Position numbers and translations under genes: made by a program. The notes beneath the pieces were generated by a model. That model had not been told where the DNA came from. It searched no databases and saw only the letters and a list, made by a program, of their open reading frames with translations. 64,000 nt of DNA, taken from NCBI GenBank assembly GCA_946902875.1, contig OX336348.1, forward strand, positions 17,075,741-17,139,740, in the 5' to 3' direction. The stretch is from Nematopogon swammerdamellus (lineage: Eukaryota > Arthropoda > Insecta > Lepidoptera > Adelidae). This document shows, piece after piece, positions 1 through 9,991 of the stretch; position 1 is the stretch's first letter, and every line of letters starts with the position of its first letter.

Positions 1-632
1 AACAATTATTGTTTACAATATAATCAAAAGATGGCGCTACCAGTATTGAATGAATGAATTAGTTGAAATTTAAATTTATTAAAAACTTTTCTCTGCTAAA
101 CAATAATTCTTAATGTAATTACCATTGTATCATTTAAACATTATTTTATTTTATGTTTTAACTTGAAAATCACAATTTTTCAAGATTTTTGTCATTAAAA
201 ATAATGGCTCCATCTAGTAGCACTGCGATAGAATTAAAAAAAATTTTAACGCCATCTAGTGGTACTACTAAAATTTTTTGCTTCCATTTTTTTGTTCTAC
301 GTTGTGAATCTGTACCTTCCAAAATCTATGGCCTTGTCGCACTGTATCTACTCTCCTTCCAAAATCTTTGGTCCCGAGTCGCGATCGCTTGGCAACCCTA
401 ATCGATCGGCACACACCACGGGCCGAGCGAGGCGACAAGCGCAAAGCGAGCCGCTCTCACTCTCAGCTCAAGAGGTTTATTGTGGAGTGTGTGCGTGTTT
501 TTGTTAGTTTTGTACACCGTACCATCATTGCTCTGTTCGCGGCCAAGTCCGCCCGAATGGCTGCGTGGCGGCTTCGCTCGCGGGAGGTCCTTCAAGCCAT
601 ATAAAAAAAAATACTAGGTATATAAAAAAACT
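1..632. other. AT-rich DNA with CpG-rich patch, no gene seen
   Basis: The first 300 bases are AT-rich with imperfect short repeats (two 'ccatctagt' motifs near 210 and 252; 'ccttccaaaatct' near 316 and 355). Bases 365-600 are richer in CpG and resemble the GC-rich ends of other elements here. Open frames in this part overlap on both strands and none resembles a known protein. I see no gene. Confidence 0.5.
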
Positions 633-799
633 GGCCAAGTGCGAGTCGAAGTTGCGCTCAACAATAAATACGTTTCTTGTATGGTTCCCTTAATATGACT
701 ATTTCTGTGTGTGTTTGTTATATCCGCCATAATAAAATAACACATGTGAAAATTTCAACCGGCTACCTATTACGGTTCCAAAGATAAAGCCATCGGACG

Positions 800-854
<55 letters not shown>

Positions 855-855
855 T
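633..855 (+). repeat. V-family repeat with (GACA)n microsatellite
   Basis: It begins with GGCCAAGTGCGAGTCGAA and runs through the family's conserved block (TTGTTATATCCGCCAT, GAAAATTTCAACCGGCTACC, TATTACGGTTC) into a (GACA)n tract at about 797-853. At least eight more copies or pieces lie in the window. Compared with the copy at 34048-34438 it is truncated after the microsatellite. Confidence 0.85.
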
Positions 856-945
856 ATAAGGGATAAGGACAGAAGGCGCCTTACGAGGGCGGCAGGTTGG
901 CCACCTCTCAACTTGGTACGGCCCTTCTAACCATGCAGTGGGTAA
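854..945 (+). mobile_element. BY SINE internal fragment
   Basis: The stretch AAGGGATAAGGACAGAAGG to CCATGCAGTGGGT matches the middle of the BY SINE (GATAAGGACAAGATGCCGTG...GTCATGCAGCAGGTGGG) seen complete at 40841-41176. It directly abuts the microsatellite of the preceding V repeat. Confidence 0.7.
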
Positions 946-1759
946 CCAAACCATGCAGTTTATTTTGTGCGATGTAACAAAAAATAATGAGAAAATGAAA
1001 AAGTGAAAAATTAAGGGCGGTGAATAAACAAAACACGTGTTTAAAAAAATTTTGTTTTTGGCGCGAGTCCTGCTCGGGCAGATTTTTTCTTAAATAAAAT
1101 ATTTTTTTTTATTAATATGTTTCTCAATGTAACACCTCTCGTCCACTGTGTGTGTTCAGGTGGAATTATATTTAACTTAAAACGTCTCGGCTTTGTTCGT
1201 GTCACTTGAGCACATGTATACTATATGTGAGCACATGTATATTATATACATAGTAGTATTTGTTTAAGTACTTGTATGTAGTTTAGCAAAAGCGGTAAGA
1301 TAAGAACGAAGTCAGATCAAATTACAGATTACCATTTTATTCCGAGTTATTTTATTATGTATTAAAATTAAAATTCTTTATTTATAAACAATTAGTCTGG
1401 TCATACAGAGGGCTAATGCGCTGACTGTCTTGGGAACCTTCCCTGGATCGGTCGGTATGGATGAGATTTTTTATTTATCAACCTGATTTACAGATCTCAT
1501 TCATATCACTGGTCCGGGGTTGTTCTTTTTTCTTTTATATGTATATATTAACGAAATCACTCTGTATATACGATACTGCTATTTGACAGTTAGGGATTTA
1601 CACGCTATTCTTACTTTAAAAAATGTCAATTAAGATCTATTGTATGACGCTGCCTACTAATTTTATTGTTATAAATACATCTAAGTCTAACTGAACGAAA
1701 TATATATGTGTTTGCGTGTATGTGCGTTTGTAAGGGTGTGTGAGTAAGGGTCTCTGTGT
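946..1759. other. No gene seen; short shared repeat
   Basis: AT-rich DNA without a plausible ORF. Bases about 1486-1540 (ATCTCATTCATATCACTGG, then GTCCGGGGTTGTTCTTTTTT) recur near 38372-38420, so this is a fragment of an interspersed repeat. Confidence 0.5.
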
Positions 1760-1787
1760 GTGCGCACGCATGCATGCACACACGCAG

Positions 1788-1826
<39 letters not shown>

Positions 1827-1827
1827 G

Positions 1828-1902
<75 letters not shown>

Positions 1903-1912
1903 CACATACATA
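1760..1912. repeat. (ACGC)n / (AC)n microsatellite
   Basis: A nearly uninterrupted alternating purine-pyrimidine array of ACGC units (two GCAGGC interruptions) ends in (CA)n. The long His-Ala-Arg-Thr and Cys-Val-Arg-Ala frames in it are products of the repeat and are not genes. Confidence 0.95.
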
Positions 1913-2467
1913 TACATACGCTGCCAAAATCATTACCCTCCTTTTGGCTTTGACTTAGTCGGGTAAAAAGAGTTCTTTATTATGTTGTGCTCAAAATAAA
2001 TAAACTAATTAAGGTTGCATACATAACTGTGGGCAACAACACCACCGAATATATATCTGACCGATTACTCGGAAACGTTTTGCGGATTTAAACTTCGAAT
2101 TTGATTTTTTTTTTTGCGTTGCGCAGAATTCGCCTCCGGGCCTTCTTGTGAACGCAGTGGGCCGTCATGCCACTGCGTTATAGAATAGCTGTTCAATAAT
2201 ATATCCTGTAGATATTCCTGAGATGTGCCGGACGGAACACGTCAGTGGAAACCCCGTGTGAATTGGTTGAGTAGTTCTCGACTTATAATAAGCTATCATA
2301 TCAGAAAAAGGAGGGGCCCTCAAAACATTCTTAAATCAGCTGAGTAGGCTCCCTTTCCGTCACCAATTGCATTTTTATGAATGTTAAATCGTTTTTATTT
2401 GTTTGTTTTGTTAAAATATGTGTAACGAATATAAAACATGTCTCTTTCTTTCTTTCTTAAAAAAAAA
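1913..2467. other. No gene seen; small hairpin
   Basis: Nothing coding is visible. A 10-bp perfect inverted repeat (AACGCAGTGG / CCACTGCGTT at 2151-2160 and 2170-2179) with a 9-base loop and a short (TTTC)n run near 2445 are the only structures seen. Confidence 0.5.
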
Positions 2468-3044
2468 TTCCGAATTCGATGAAACTTAGTACAGGCATAT
2501 ATTTTAACTATATAGGTCGTTCGTTCTAACCTGAGGCGTACAAATACATTCACGCATGACGGTGAGCATAAAATTCTGCGAGTGTAGTAGTGCTCAGGCC
2601 ATGTATAGGTGCATGTCAAGCATTTGTATAAGAGAAATGCATTTGTGTGCGTACGTGTGTTCGCCTCAGGTTAAAGCTAGAAACTCATTGGGCCCACGTA
2701 CGCCACACACGCGAATCTGGGCGCGTCGGTCTCCATACATTTTATATGGAAGAGTGCAGCACGCAGTTTCATTGCGCCCACGCCACCCTACGCTACGCGA
2801 CACACTGCGTGCTGCACTCTTCCATATAAAATGTATGGAGACCGACGCGCCCACGTACGCGTGCGTAGCGTACGTGGTCCCAATGAGTTTCTAGCTTAAG
2901 CCGTCCATGCTATACGTGACACAAGATAGGCTAAATAAAAGCTCAGTTCCGGTTATGCCGAGATGTGGCTCTCATACAAACCGAATTGTTCCGCTCGCCG
3001 AAATAAAGGCACGGTAGCGGGCTTACTTACTTTCTTCTTGCGGG
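2468..3044 (+). mobile_element. Helitron-type element, interrupted
   Basis: TTCCGAATTCGATGAAACTT at 2469 and GATAGGCTAAATAAA...GGCTCTCATACAAACCGAAT from 2909 are consecutive parts of the Helitron family intact at 36319-36708 and 49269-49645. The two parts are separated by about 390 bp of inserted foldback DNA. The 3' end is degenerate (GCGGGCAAAAGCTAAGT). Confidence 0.7.
2516..2908. mobile_element. Nested foldback (palindromic) insertion
   Basis: Two arms of roughly 95 bases (about 2671-2768 and 2803-2899) are inverted copies. They share TCTCCATACATTTTATATGG, CTGCACTC and GGGCGCGTCGG, and end in GCTAGAAACTCATTGGG next to TTAA. A second outer inverted pair, CCTGAGGCG near 2530 and CGCCTCAGG near 2661, suggests one MITE beside another. 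The insertion splits a Helitron copy. Confidence 0.75.
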
Positions 3045-3253
3045 CAAAAGCTAAGTGAATAAATAAAAGAGACAACACATTTCGTCTCTGCATTTTTAGC
3101 CTCTATGGTGAAACCGCACAAAAACGGTCAAACCGACGAATAGTTGGGCTATCTACTAAAAATAGTTTCTACACGTAGTCACAAAGCTTTAGATAATGTA
3201 ATATACGTAGATTCCGCTCTGTCTAGTTGTGGGACCCTCTCGTGCGCATTAAA
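3045..3253. other. No gene seen
   Basis: About 200 bases between two Helitron-derived segments. I recognise nothing in it. Confidence 0.4.
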
Positions 3254-3369
3254 TCTCACTAATATCATAAATGTGAAAGTATATTTGTTTGTTTGTTTGT
3301 TTGTTTGTTTGTTCCTCTTTCACGCCTGAACGGCTGGACGGATTTTGACGAAACTTTGTATAGTGGTAG

Positions 3370-3930
3370 TGTATATCCCGGAGTAACATAATTTTGAAAA
3401 AAAGTGGTCAAGTTCGAGACGAGCACGCGTAAAGAGAGTTCCGTACCATCCCGATTTCTGTGAGAACTAAAAGACTTAGGATTTTCGTTTAGGTTATCCC
3501 GTAAATTAAGTGTATATCCCATGGTAACATAATTTAAAAAAAAGTGGTCAAGTTCGAGTCGACCTCGCGTAAAGAGGGTTCCATACCATTCCGTTTTCTG
3601 TGAGAACTAGAAGGCTTAGGATTTTCGTTTAGGTTTTCCTGTAAATTAAGTGTATAACCCATGGTAACATAATTTAAAAAAAGTGGTCAAGTTCGAGTCG
3701 ACTTTGCGTAAAAAGGGTTCCGTACCATCCTGTTTTCTAGTGAGAACTTGAAGACTTAGGATTTTCGTTTAGGTTTTTCTATAAATGAAGTGTATATCCC
3801 ATGGTAACATAATTTAAAAAGAAAGTAGTCAAATTCGAGTCGAGCTCGCGTAAAGAGGGTTCCGTACCATCCCGTTTTCTGTGGGAACTAGAAGACTTAG
3901 GATTTTCGATTAGGGAGAGAGGGAGGGAGC
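3370..3930 (+). repeat. 140-bp tandem repeat, four copies
   Basis: Units start with TGTATATCCC at 3370, 3511, 3651 (TGTATAACCC) and 3791. Each contains AGTGGTCAAGTTCGAG, GGGTTCCGTACCATCC and CTTAGGATTTTCG. The unit resembles the GGCCAAGTGCGAGTCG...GGGTTCCGTA end of the V family, so the array may have captured a V-type end. Confidence 0.9.
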
Positions 3931-4043
3931 GAGGGGGAGCTATGAACGGGGAACGAAGGGGGAACGAGGGGGAGGGGAGGGGAGGGGGAGGGGGAGGGAG
4001 AGGGAGAGGGAGAGGGAGAGGGAGAGGGAGAGGGAGAGGGAGA
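3911..4043 (+). repeat. G-rich purine tract, (GGGAGA)n
   Basis: About 130 bases are almost entirely G and A on the + strand (GGGGAGGGGAGGGGGAGGG, then repeated GAGGGA). Many runs of three or more G make intramolecular quadruplex or triplex structure plausible. It lies between the 140-bp and 68-bp arrays. Confidence 0.9.
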
Positions 4044-5110
4044 CATTCTCAAAGAAAGTAAGTAACATACTAAAGGCGAGGCCGAAGGCCGAGCTGCGTT
4101 CAGGAATACCATCAACCTTCTCGAAGAAACTAAGTAGGTAACTGAGGGCCAAGCCTAAGATCGAGCTGCCTTCAGGAAGACTATAGTCCTTCTCGAAGAA
4201 AGTAAGTAACTAAGGGCCTGGCCGAAGGCCGAGCTGTGTCCTGGAAGACGCTGACAGTAAATAACTATGGGCAATAGTTACTCACTTTATTCAAGACGGT
4301 TTATAGTCTTTCTGTACGCAGCTCGGCCTTCGGCCTCGCCCTCAATTACTTGATTTCTTCGAAATGGTGCATAGTCTTCCTGAACGCAGCTCGGCCTTCG
4401 GCCTCGCTCTTATTTACTTACTTTCTTCGAGAAGGCTTATGGTCTTCCTGAACGCAGCTCGGCCTTCGGCCTCGCCCTCTGTTACTTACTTTCTTCGAAA
4501 AGGTTATCGTCTTCCTGAACGCAGCTCGGCCTTCGGCTTCGCCCTCAGTTACTTACTTTCTTCGAGAAGGTTTATGGTTTTCCTGAACGCAGCTCGGCCT
4601 TCGCCCTCGCCCTCTGTTACTTACTTTCTTCGAAAAGGCTATCGTCTTCCTGAACGCAGCTCGGCCTTCGGCCTCGCCCTCAGTTACTTACTTTCATCGA
4701 GAAGATTTATAGTCTTCCTGAACGCAGCTCGGCCTTCGGCCTCGCCCTCAATTACTTAATTTCTTCGAGAAGGTTTATAGCCTTCCTGAACGGAGCTCGG
4801 CCTTCGGCCTCGGCCTTATTTACTTACTTTCTTCGAGAAGGTCTTCCTGAACGCAGCTCGGCCTTCGGCCTCGCCCTCTGTTACTTACTTTCTTCGAAGA
4901 GGTTACCGTCTTCTTAAACGCAGCTCGGCCTTCGGCCTCGCCCTCAGTTACTTTCTTCGAGAAGGTTTATGGTCGTCCTGAACGCAGCTCGGCCTTCGGC
5001 CTCGCCCTCAGTTACTTACTTTCTTCGAGCAGGTTTATTGTCTTCGAGAATGCAGCTCAGCCTGAAGCCTCACCGTTAGTTACTTACTTTAGTTGAGAAG
5101 GTTTATTGTT
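4044..5110. repeat. 68-bp tandem array with an orientation switch
   Basis: About 12 forward units (CTGAACGCAGCTCGGCCTTC, GGCCTCGCCCTC, TTACTTACTTTCTTCGAGAA) run from about 4300 to 5100. Before about 4260 the units are in the opposite orientation (GGCCGAAGGCCGAGCTGCG). The switch is at about 4255-4285, around CTATGGGCAATAG. GGCCTTCGGCC in each unit is self-complementary. A 131-aa frame at 4364-4759 runs through the array and is not a gene. Confidence 0.9.
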
Positions 5111-5196
5111 TACCTTAACGCAGATTGGCCTTAATTACTTACTTTCTTCCTTTGAAATACGAATTTCACGCGAGCGAAGCCGCGGGCAAAAGCTAG

Positions 5197-6610
5197 TAAA
5201 ACATAATTGCAAACATAGATACATAATAATTTTTTTTTGTACCTTTGTATTCTTTATTCAAGAAAATATACAAAAGTAATATGTGAATAACTAAAGAATT
5301 AAAACCTACCTAACAAACATTAAAATTTATAAATTAAAATTAAAAATTATTATTTACATAGATATCATCACTCTGCAAAACAGTCTGTAAGATCAACATT
5401 CTCCATTTTTATGTTCAGTTGCATTAGAGTAGAAAGCTTGACTGGAAGAAATCACTTGTAAGTCCGCCTTTGCGCACTCCTGTATTTCTTGTTTCTTGTC
5501 GTGTACTGTTCTTCCTTCAATTTCTCAATAAAGAGTTTCTATTCTATTCTAGAATCAGTCCCCTTCGGCTACTATCAAATGTACCGTGGAACTTTCACCA
5601 GCATCCACACAATCCCCCCCAACCTCTGTGGAGGCGATTTTTTTTTACAAGCCCAATACTTATCGAGATATTAATGTTTTATTTTGTGTAAACAAATGAA
5701 ACATTTTGAATTTGTATATATAAATACAATAAAATAATGCAATAAAAACATAATAAATTATGTAATGCTAATACAATTAAAAGAAAATTTAATAATAACT
5801 TAAGTATTAAAAAAATAAACAATTATCTAATAGTAATCCATAAACTACAAATTAATATCATTTATTTAAAACTAGAATACTTATTGAAATTGTAAATATC
5901 TCAAAAAATTCACACTCAAAAAAAGGGGACTTTTGTATGTATTGTGTTTTTTTAATAAGAGAGAGAGAGAGATACATTTATTTAAAAGATACATTTGGGT
6001 ACCTTTTTTCTTTCTTTATATTTTAATCATAAAAAAAGTACATTTAGGTCTTTAGGCCACATGAACTGAGAACCCTACCGCTGCCACGATTTAGAAAATC
6101 TGTAAAATCTATTTTATTGGAAGACATATTTTATAGTATTAATGAATTTTTAGTTCATGTATTTTAATCGATTTTATGTTTATTGTGAGTATGTTTTAAA
6201 TTATTATTATTTAAGAAATTTTATGGCAACGGTAGAAGGCTCAATTAAATTTTAATTTTTTTAGAAAATATCTCTCTCTCTCAATTCTGTAGTATTAAGT
6301 GCTACATTGTTTGTTACACTGTAAAAAATACTCAATTGAACCAATAAATTGAACTGAACTGAACTATACAGTTTCGATAAAGTTAAAAATGCAACGAGAT
6401 GGTTTCCGTCGCGCATTGTACGCGCATACTGCCGCGCGCACACGTACGTATTATAGGCATTTGGTAAATCAGCGCGTCACAGTCAACTCAACCTACCGCC
6501 TTTGCGTGTGTCTGTGAGTTTTGAGGACGGTCGGCATGTTAAGGACTCTTAACTGTATTTTTAATTTGTTTAAAACTTCGCGTTTTCTTTGTTAGAGTAA
6601 TAAATAATAA
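5197..6610. other. AT-rich DNA, no gene seen
   Basis: Bases 5461-5560 (GTCCGCCTTTG...TCAATAAAGAGTTTCTATTC) look like a degenerate W-type retroelement 3' end. The rest is AT-rich with a (GA)n run near 5961 and a CpG-rich patch near 6405-6450. No coding region is supported. Confidence 0.5.
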
Positions 6611-6912
6611 TTGTCTGCATCTCTCCCCATGTAAGTAAAAGGCGACTAAGGAATAAGGACAAGATGCCGTGCTAAAGGGCGACATGCTCGCCACCTCTCA
6701 TCTTGGCGCGGTACTTCCACCGAGTCATGCAGCAGGTGGGTCTTCGCGCCTTACTTGCTGCTTGATCGATTTAATCTTGTTCGAATAATTGCGAAACGTG
6801 GTGGTCGGCGTTGTGCTGTAATTTACCAGAGTTCTTGCAGCACAACACCGCTTACTCTGCTTACCCCGATTGTCGTGATTCAGCGTGTGTGATATGTATG
6901 ATGTATGTATAA
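6611..6912 (+). mobile_element. BY SINE
   Basis: It runs from TGCATCTCTCCCCATG through AAAAGGCGACTAAGG, GTCATGCAGCAGGTGGGTCT and GTTGTGCTGTAATTTACCAG to CAGCGTGTGTGATATG. The first ~45 bases of the B head are missing, so it is slightly 5'-truncated. Confidence 0.85.
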
Positions 6913-7700
6913 TTTTGTTTTGTTACTGCGTAATTATTCAGCCTCTCTCCTCTCGTAGCTACCGTGATGTTATATTTTATAATAGCTTTCGCCCGCGGCT
7001 TCGCTCGCTTGAAATTCGTATTTAAATAGATGAAAGTAAGTAAGAAGGCCGAGCTGCGTTCCTTTATTTCGGCGCGCGGAACAATTCGGTTTGTATGGGA
7101 GCCTCATCTTAGCGTAACTGGAACTGAATTTTATTTAGCCTATCCTGTGTCACGTATAGTTAAATGTGCCTATACTAAGCTTCATTGAATTCGGATAATC
7201 GGTTTAAGAGTTATGGAGGAACATACATTCAGAAAGAATCGTCAATTTAGTTTTAGTATCATACGCATAGTCTACAAACTCAGTATCTCATAATGATAAA
7301 ACAAAGTAACTTACTCCATGACCATCCGTTACAGATTTATTATTACATAGGGCACACTAAAAGTTTCCGGAATTGGCCACTTACATAAACAATATTTAAA
7401 AAGTAATTACAACATTTGAAAATGGAACTCTTTGGCTGTAGAATGCAGTTTGTTTCATCTGACTGTCAATTGTTTTTCCATTGTGGCGCCATTTTAAAAA
7501 TTGCGTGTCTACAACAATGACGTATCATGTATTCTACTAGACCTCTTACCCGGGCAACAGCCTTCGCTCCACCGCGGTGGAGTAACCATTACGCGGAGGG
7601 ACCCTCTTGAGACTAGTAGCTCGCGAGCGACCGAACGCGGCGGACGCGCCGTCCGCGCGCTCGCTGCCGTCCGTCTGCGGCTCGCATCGCGCCAGTCATT

Positions 7701-7784
7701 ATGCCCGGTTGTGTGTTGCGAATTGCGATATTGCAAAAATCATACCAAAAATATTGGGAAAACTGATGGCATCTCATTTCATAG
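7701..7784 (+). pseudogene. THAP-domain first exon, frameshifted
   Basis: ATG at 7701 opens M-P-G-C. One frame over, the sequence reads CCELRYCKNHTKN and then GKTDGISFHR, followed by a good donor (ATAG|GTAAGT, GT at 7785). That matches the start of the C2CH zinc-binding THAP domain: M-P near the start, two cysteines a few residues apart, then a conserved S-F-H-R-F-P. The frame change between the start and the cysteines means it is broken. No second exon was recognised. Confidence 0.55.
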
Positions 7785-7822
7785 GTAAGTATCACTTCAT
7801 TGTGATCTTAATATATAAGGTC

Positions 7823-8255
7823 TACGCTAAGGGGGGGTTCTGCATCATATAGGGAGTAAAACCTATATAAAATTTTTTGGACCCTGGGCTTTTTTTATGT
7901 AAAATGTTTTGTATGTATTTAAATAAAAAAATATGTGGTTGATTTTTATAGCCTAATCGATTCATTTTCATAACAGTAACAAAAAAGTCTTCATTACCAT
8001 TTTGACGTAACACGTGTAAGTAAATCAAATTCTTTCTATTCCATACTAATAAAACTAAAATTGTGGTTTTCACAATTTCTGAAAGAAAGAGATCTATGTG
8101 TTGGAAGACTTTTTTGTTCCTGGCATGAAACTGAAACGATTAAGAAAAGAATTTTTTTTTACATTTTACATTATTATAAATTTTTTTTTTTGTAAAAAAA
8201 AATCTTTGTTCCTCAAAAGTGATTTATTTACCATACAGAACCCCCCCTTAGCGTA
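7823..8255. mobile_element. MITE with 22/23-bp inverted repeats
   Basis: TACGCTAAGGGGGGGTTCTG at 7823 is inverted at 8236-8255, with 22 of 23 bases matching over the full end. If the outer TA is the target duplication, the element starts with CGCTAAGGGG, as in a Tc1/mariner-type MITE. The interior is AT-rich and non-coding. It lies in what would be the intron after the THAP-like exon. Confidence 0.75.
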
Positions 8256-9034
8256 CTATTAACTAATTTTGAAAGACCTTATATATAATATCTTGTTTTC
8301 CATGTGCTTAGAAATATTTGGTTCAACTGGCCAATTAGGGCTGTCATAACGCTACTTCAATTTGAAAATTTTGTACATTTTATGTATTGACCACGCATTG
8401 CAATAACATAAGCATTATTTAATTAAACAAATAAATTGAACGCGCTCATTAGGGCTGCCATGAATTGAATGATTGAAAGGGCTGAAATGAATGATTAGAA
8501 ATAGAGTTCTGGGATATCACGTATGAAAGTAAATAAATATGTATTAAACCACGTTAAAATATGAGAGTGAATTGACCGCTAATTAGGGTTGTCGCTATTC
8601 TTTTATTTTTTTTAAATTAGTAAGTAATTGAGAAATTTTCAAGAAAAAATTTTTTTTACGAGATTTCCACATCCTTCTAAGGGATCAATACGAGAAAGAT
8701 GGATAAAAATAGTCCAAGATGATACATTGTTTAAGGGAAAGTGAAAATTTAAATTTGTGTAAAGTGAAATTTAAATTATTTTGTTTAAGTACGGAGGAAG
8801 AGTTATTTTAGTTGTGTTTGTGTGTGTAGTCCAAAGTATACCTAATGGTTTTTTTAGTTATATATATATATATATATTTTTTTATAAATGCTGCACTCTT
8901 TATTTTATGTATGTTTGGTTTGGAGATTTTAAGTTTAGTCCAAGGCCAAGACCGCAGTTATAAATTCTTTATTATTAAGTTTAGTTTTTTAGATATTATT
9001 CTAGTTATTAAGTGTAGGTATTATAAGAATACAA

Positions 9035-9169
9035 AACGGCTTTACTCGCGGTCGAAATATGAGCTGTGTGGCTCGACGTTTCGGGCCAAACGTATGGCCC
9101 ATCATCATGAGCACTCTGGCCGAAATTTCGAGCCACACAGCTCGTATTTCGATAGTGAGTAAAGCCGTT
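9035..9169. mobile_element. Short foldback element
   Basis: Arms of about 42 bases are inverted copies: AACGGCTTTACTCGCGGTCG with GAGCTGTGTGGCTCGA on the left, and TCGAGCCACACAGCTC with GTGAGTAAAGCCGTT on the right. The ~50-base centre contains GGCCCATCATCATGAGCAC. Confidence 0.75.
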
Positions 9170-9645
9170 GTTACTTCTTAAAATGTCAAATAACCACGGT
9201 AATTTAAAAACCCATATAAGTTTAGGTATGTATTTCAAGTTATTATAGTTCTGTATTTTAAGTTTAAATACATAAAAACGTTTTTTTCGATGAAATTCAC
9301 TATCTGTTTTCTTCTATAATCCTTTAAAACGTCCCACTGCTAGGCACGGACTCTGCTCACTGACATAGGAGGTATTGTTTTTATTGTTGTTGTTTTATTG
9401 TTTATTGAGTATTCTTATGGCAGTCATATTGCACTCGAACTTGTCACAATTTGTTATATCCGGTTCGATTACTCGTACATGGTGACCAGTGGAAATCAGA
9501 AGCAGTTTACACAAAAATACCTTTCATAGACCAGTGTGCACTAGTTACCTAACTTTATTTTTCTTCACTGGAGCGATCGTACCTATTCGTTATGAAATGC
9601 ACGTATATCAATCTTTATCAAGGAAATAAATAAGTACATTAGTTA

Positions 9646-9707
9646 GTGCCCGGGATTTGAACCCGCAACTTCTGCATTGAGAAGCGTTACCACTAGACTA
9701 CGGGCAC
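9646..9707 (-). other. tRNA-like sequence, probably a pseudogene or SINE head
   Basis: On the minus strand, 62 bases start GTGCCCGTAGTCTAGTGGTA and end GGGTTCAAATCCCGGGCAC. The ends pair over seven bases, and pol III box A (TAGTCTAGTGG) and box B (GGTTCAAATCC) motifs are present. It is about ten bases too short for a full cloverleaf with separate acceptor and T stems, and the anticodon loop has only six bases. I therefore do not call a functional tRNA. Confidence 0.5.
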
Positions 9708-9991
9708 AATTAACCATAATACCTACTCGTAAAATAATAAATCGAAAAATATATTTTTGGTAGACTAAGTGACAACCCTACGTATTCCAATGCACGTGTT
9801 GACTGACCGGCCGGGCCGGCCGGGCCGCTAGCCGCTAGTCGCTCGCTAGCTAGCCCCTCTCCCGCTCACTTCCCGCCCCGCGCGGCTCAGCGTTCCGCCA
9901 CCCCGCTACCTTACCTCATACCTCAGTTATTGGCCGTCATTTCTCTGTATTCTTTCTTCGTAGTGCTCACTCTATACATAAAATCTCTTTG

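Larger units (their letters stand above)
3254..5196 (+). mobile_element. Helitron-like element carrying three tandem arrays
   Basis: The 5' end TCTCACTAATATCATAAATG after a host A, and the 3' end GCGAGCGAAGCCGCGGGC followed by AAAAGCTAG before a host T, fit Helitron termini (5' TC, 3' CTRR, insertion between A and T, no target duplication). The 1.9-kb interior has no transposase. It holds a (GTTT)n stretch, four 140-bp repeats, a purine tract and a 68-bp array. It is a non-autonomous element that depends on a Rep/helicase elsewhere. Confidence 0.75.
7515..9991 (+). mobile_element. Decayed DNA transposon with THAP-like exon (P-like?)
   Basis: The insert is flanked by the 8-bp direct repeat GTCTACAA (7507-7514 and 9992-9999), and the mariner reads on across it. 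The ends are imperfect inverted repeats (CAATGACGTATCATGTATTC versus CAAAGAGATTTTATGTATAG). An 8-bp duplication fits P or hAT superfamilies, and the THAP-like exon inside favours P-like. GC-rich DNA is confined to both ends (7555-7735 and 9800-9910), with a perfect palindrome CTCCACCGCGGTGGAG at 7567-7582. No transposase core was found. Confidence 0.6.

Noticed and set aside
1626..1966. Six frames of His-Ala-Arg-Thr or Cys-Val-Arg-Ala repeats
   Set aside because: They are translations of the (ACGC)n array on both strands.
4364..4759. 131-codon frame with repeated AARPSASPS-type sequence
   Set aside because: It runs through the 68-bp array; the period is not a multiple of three and the protein resembles nothing.
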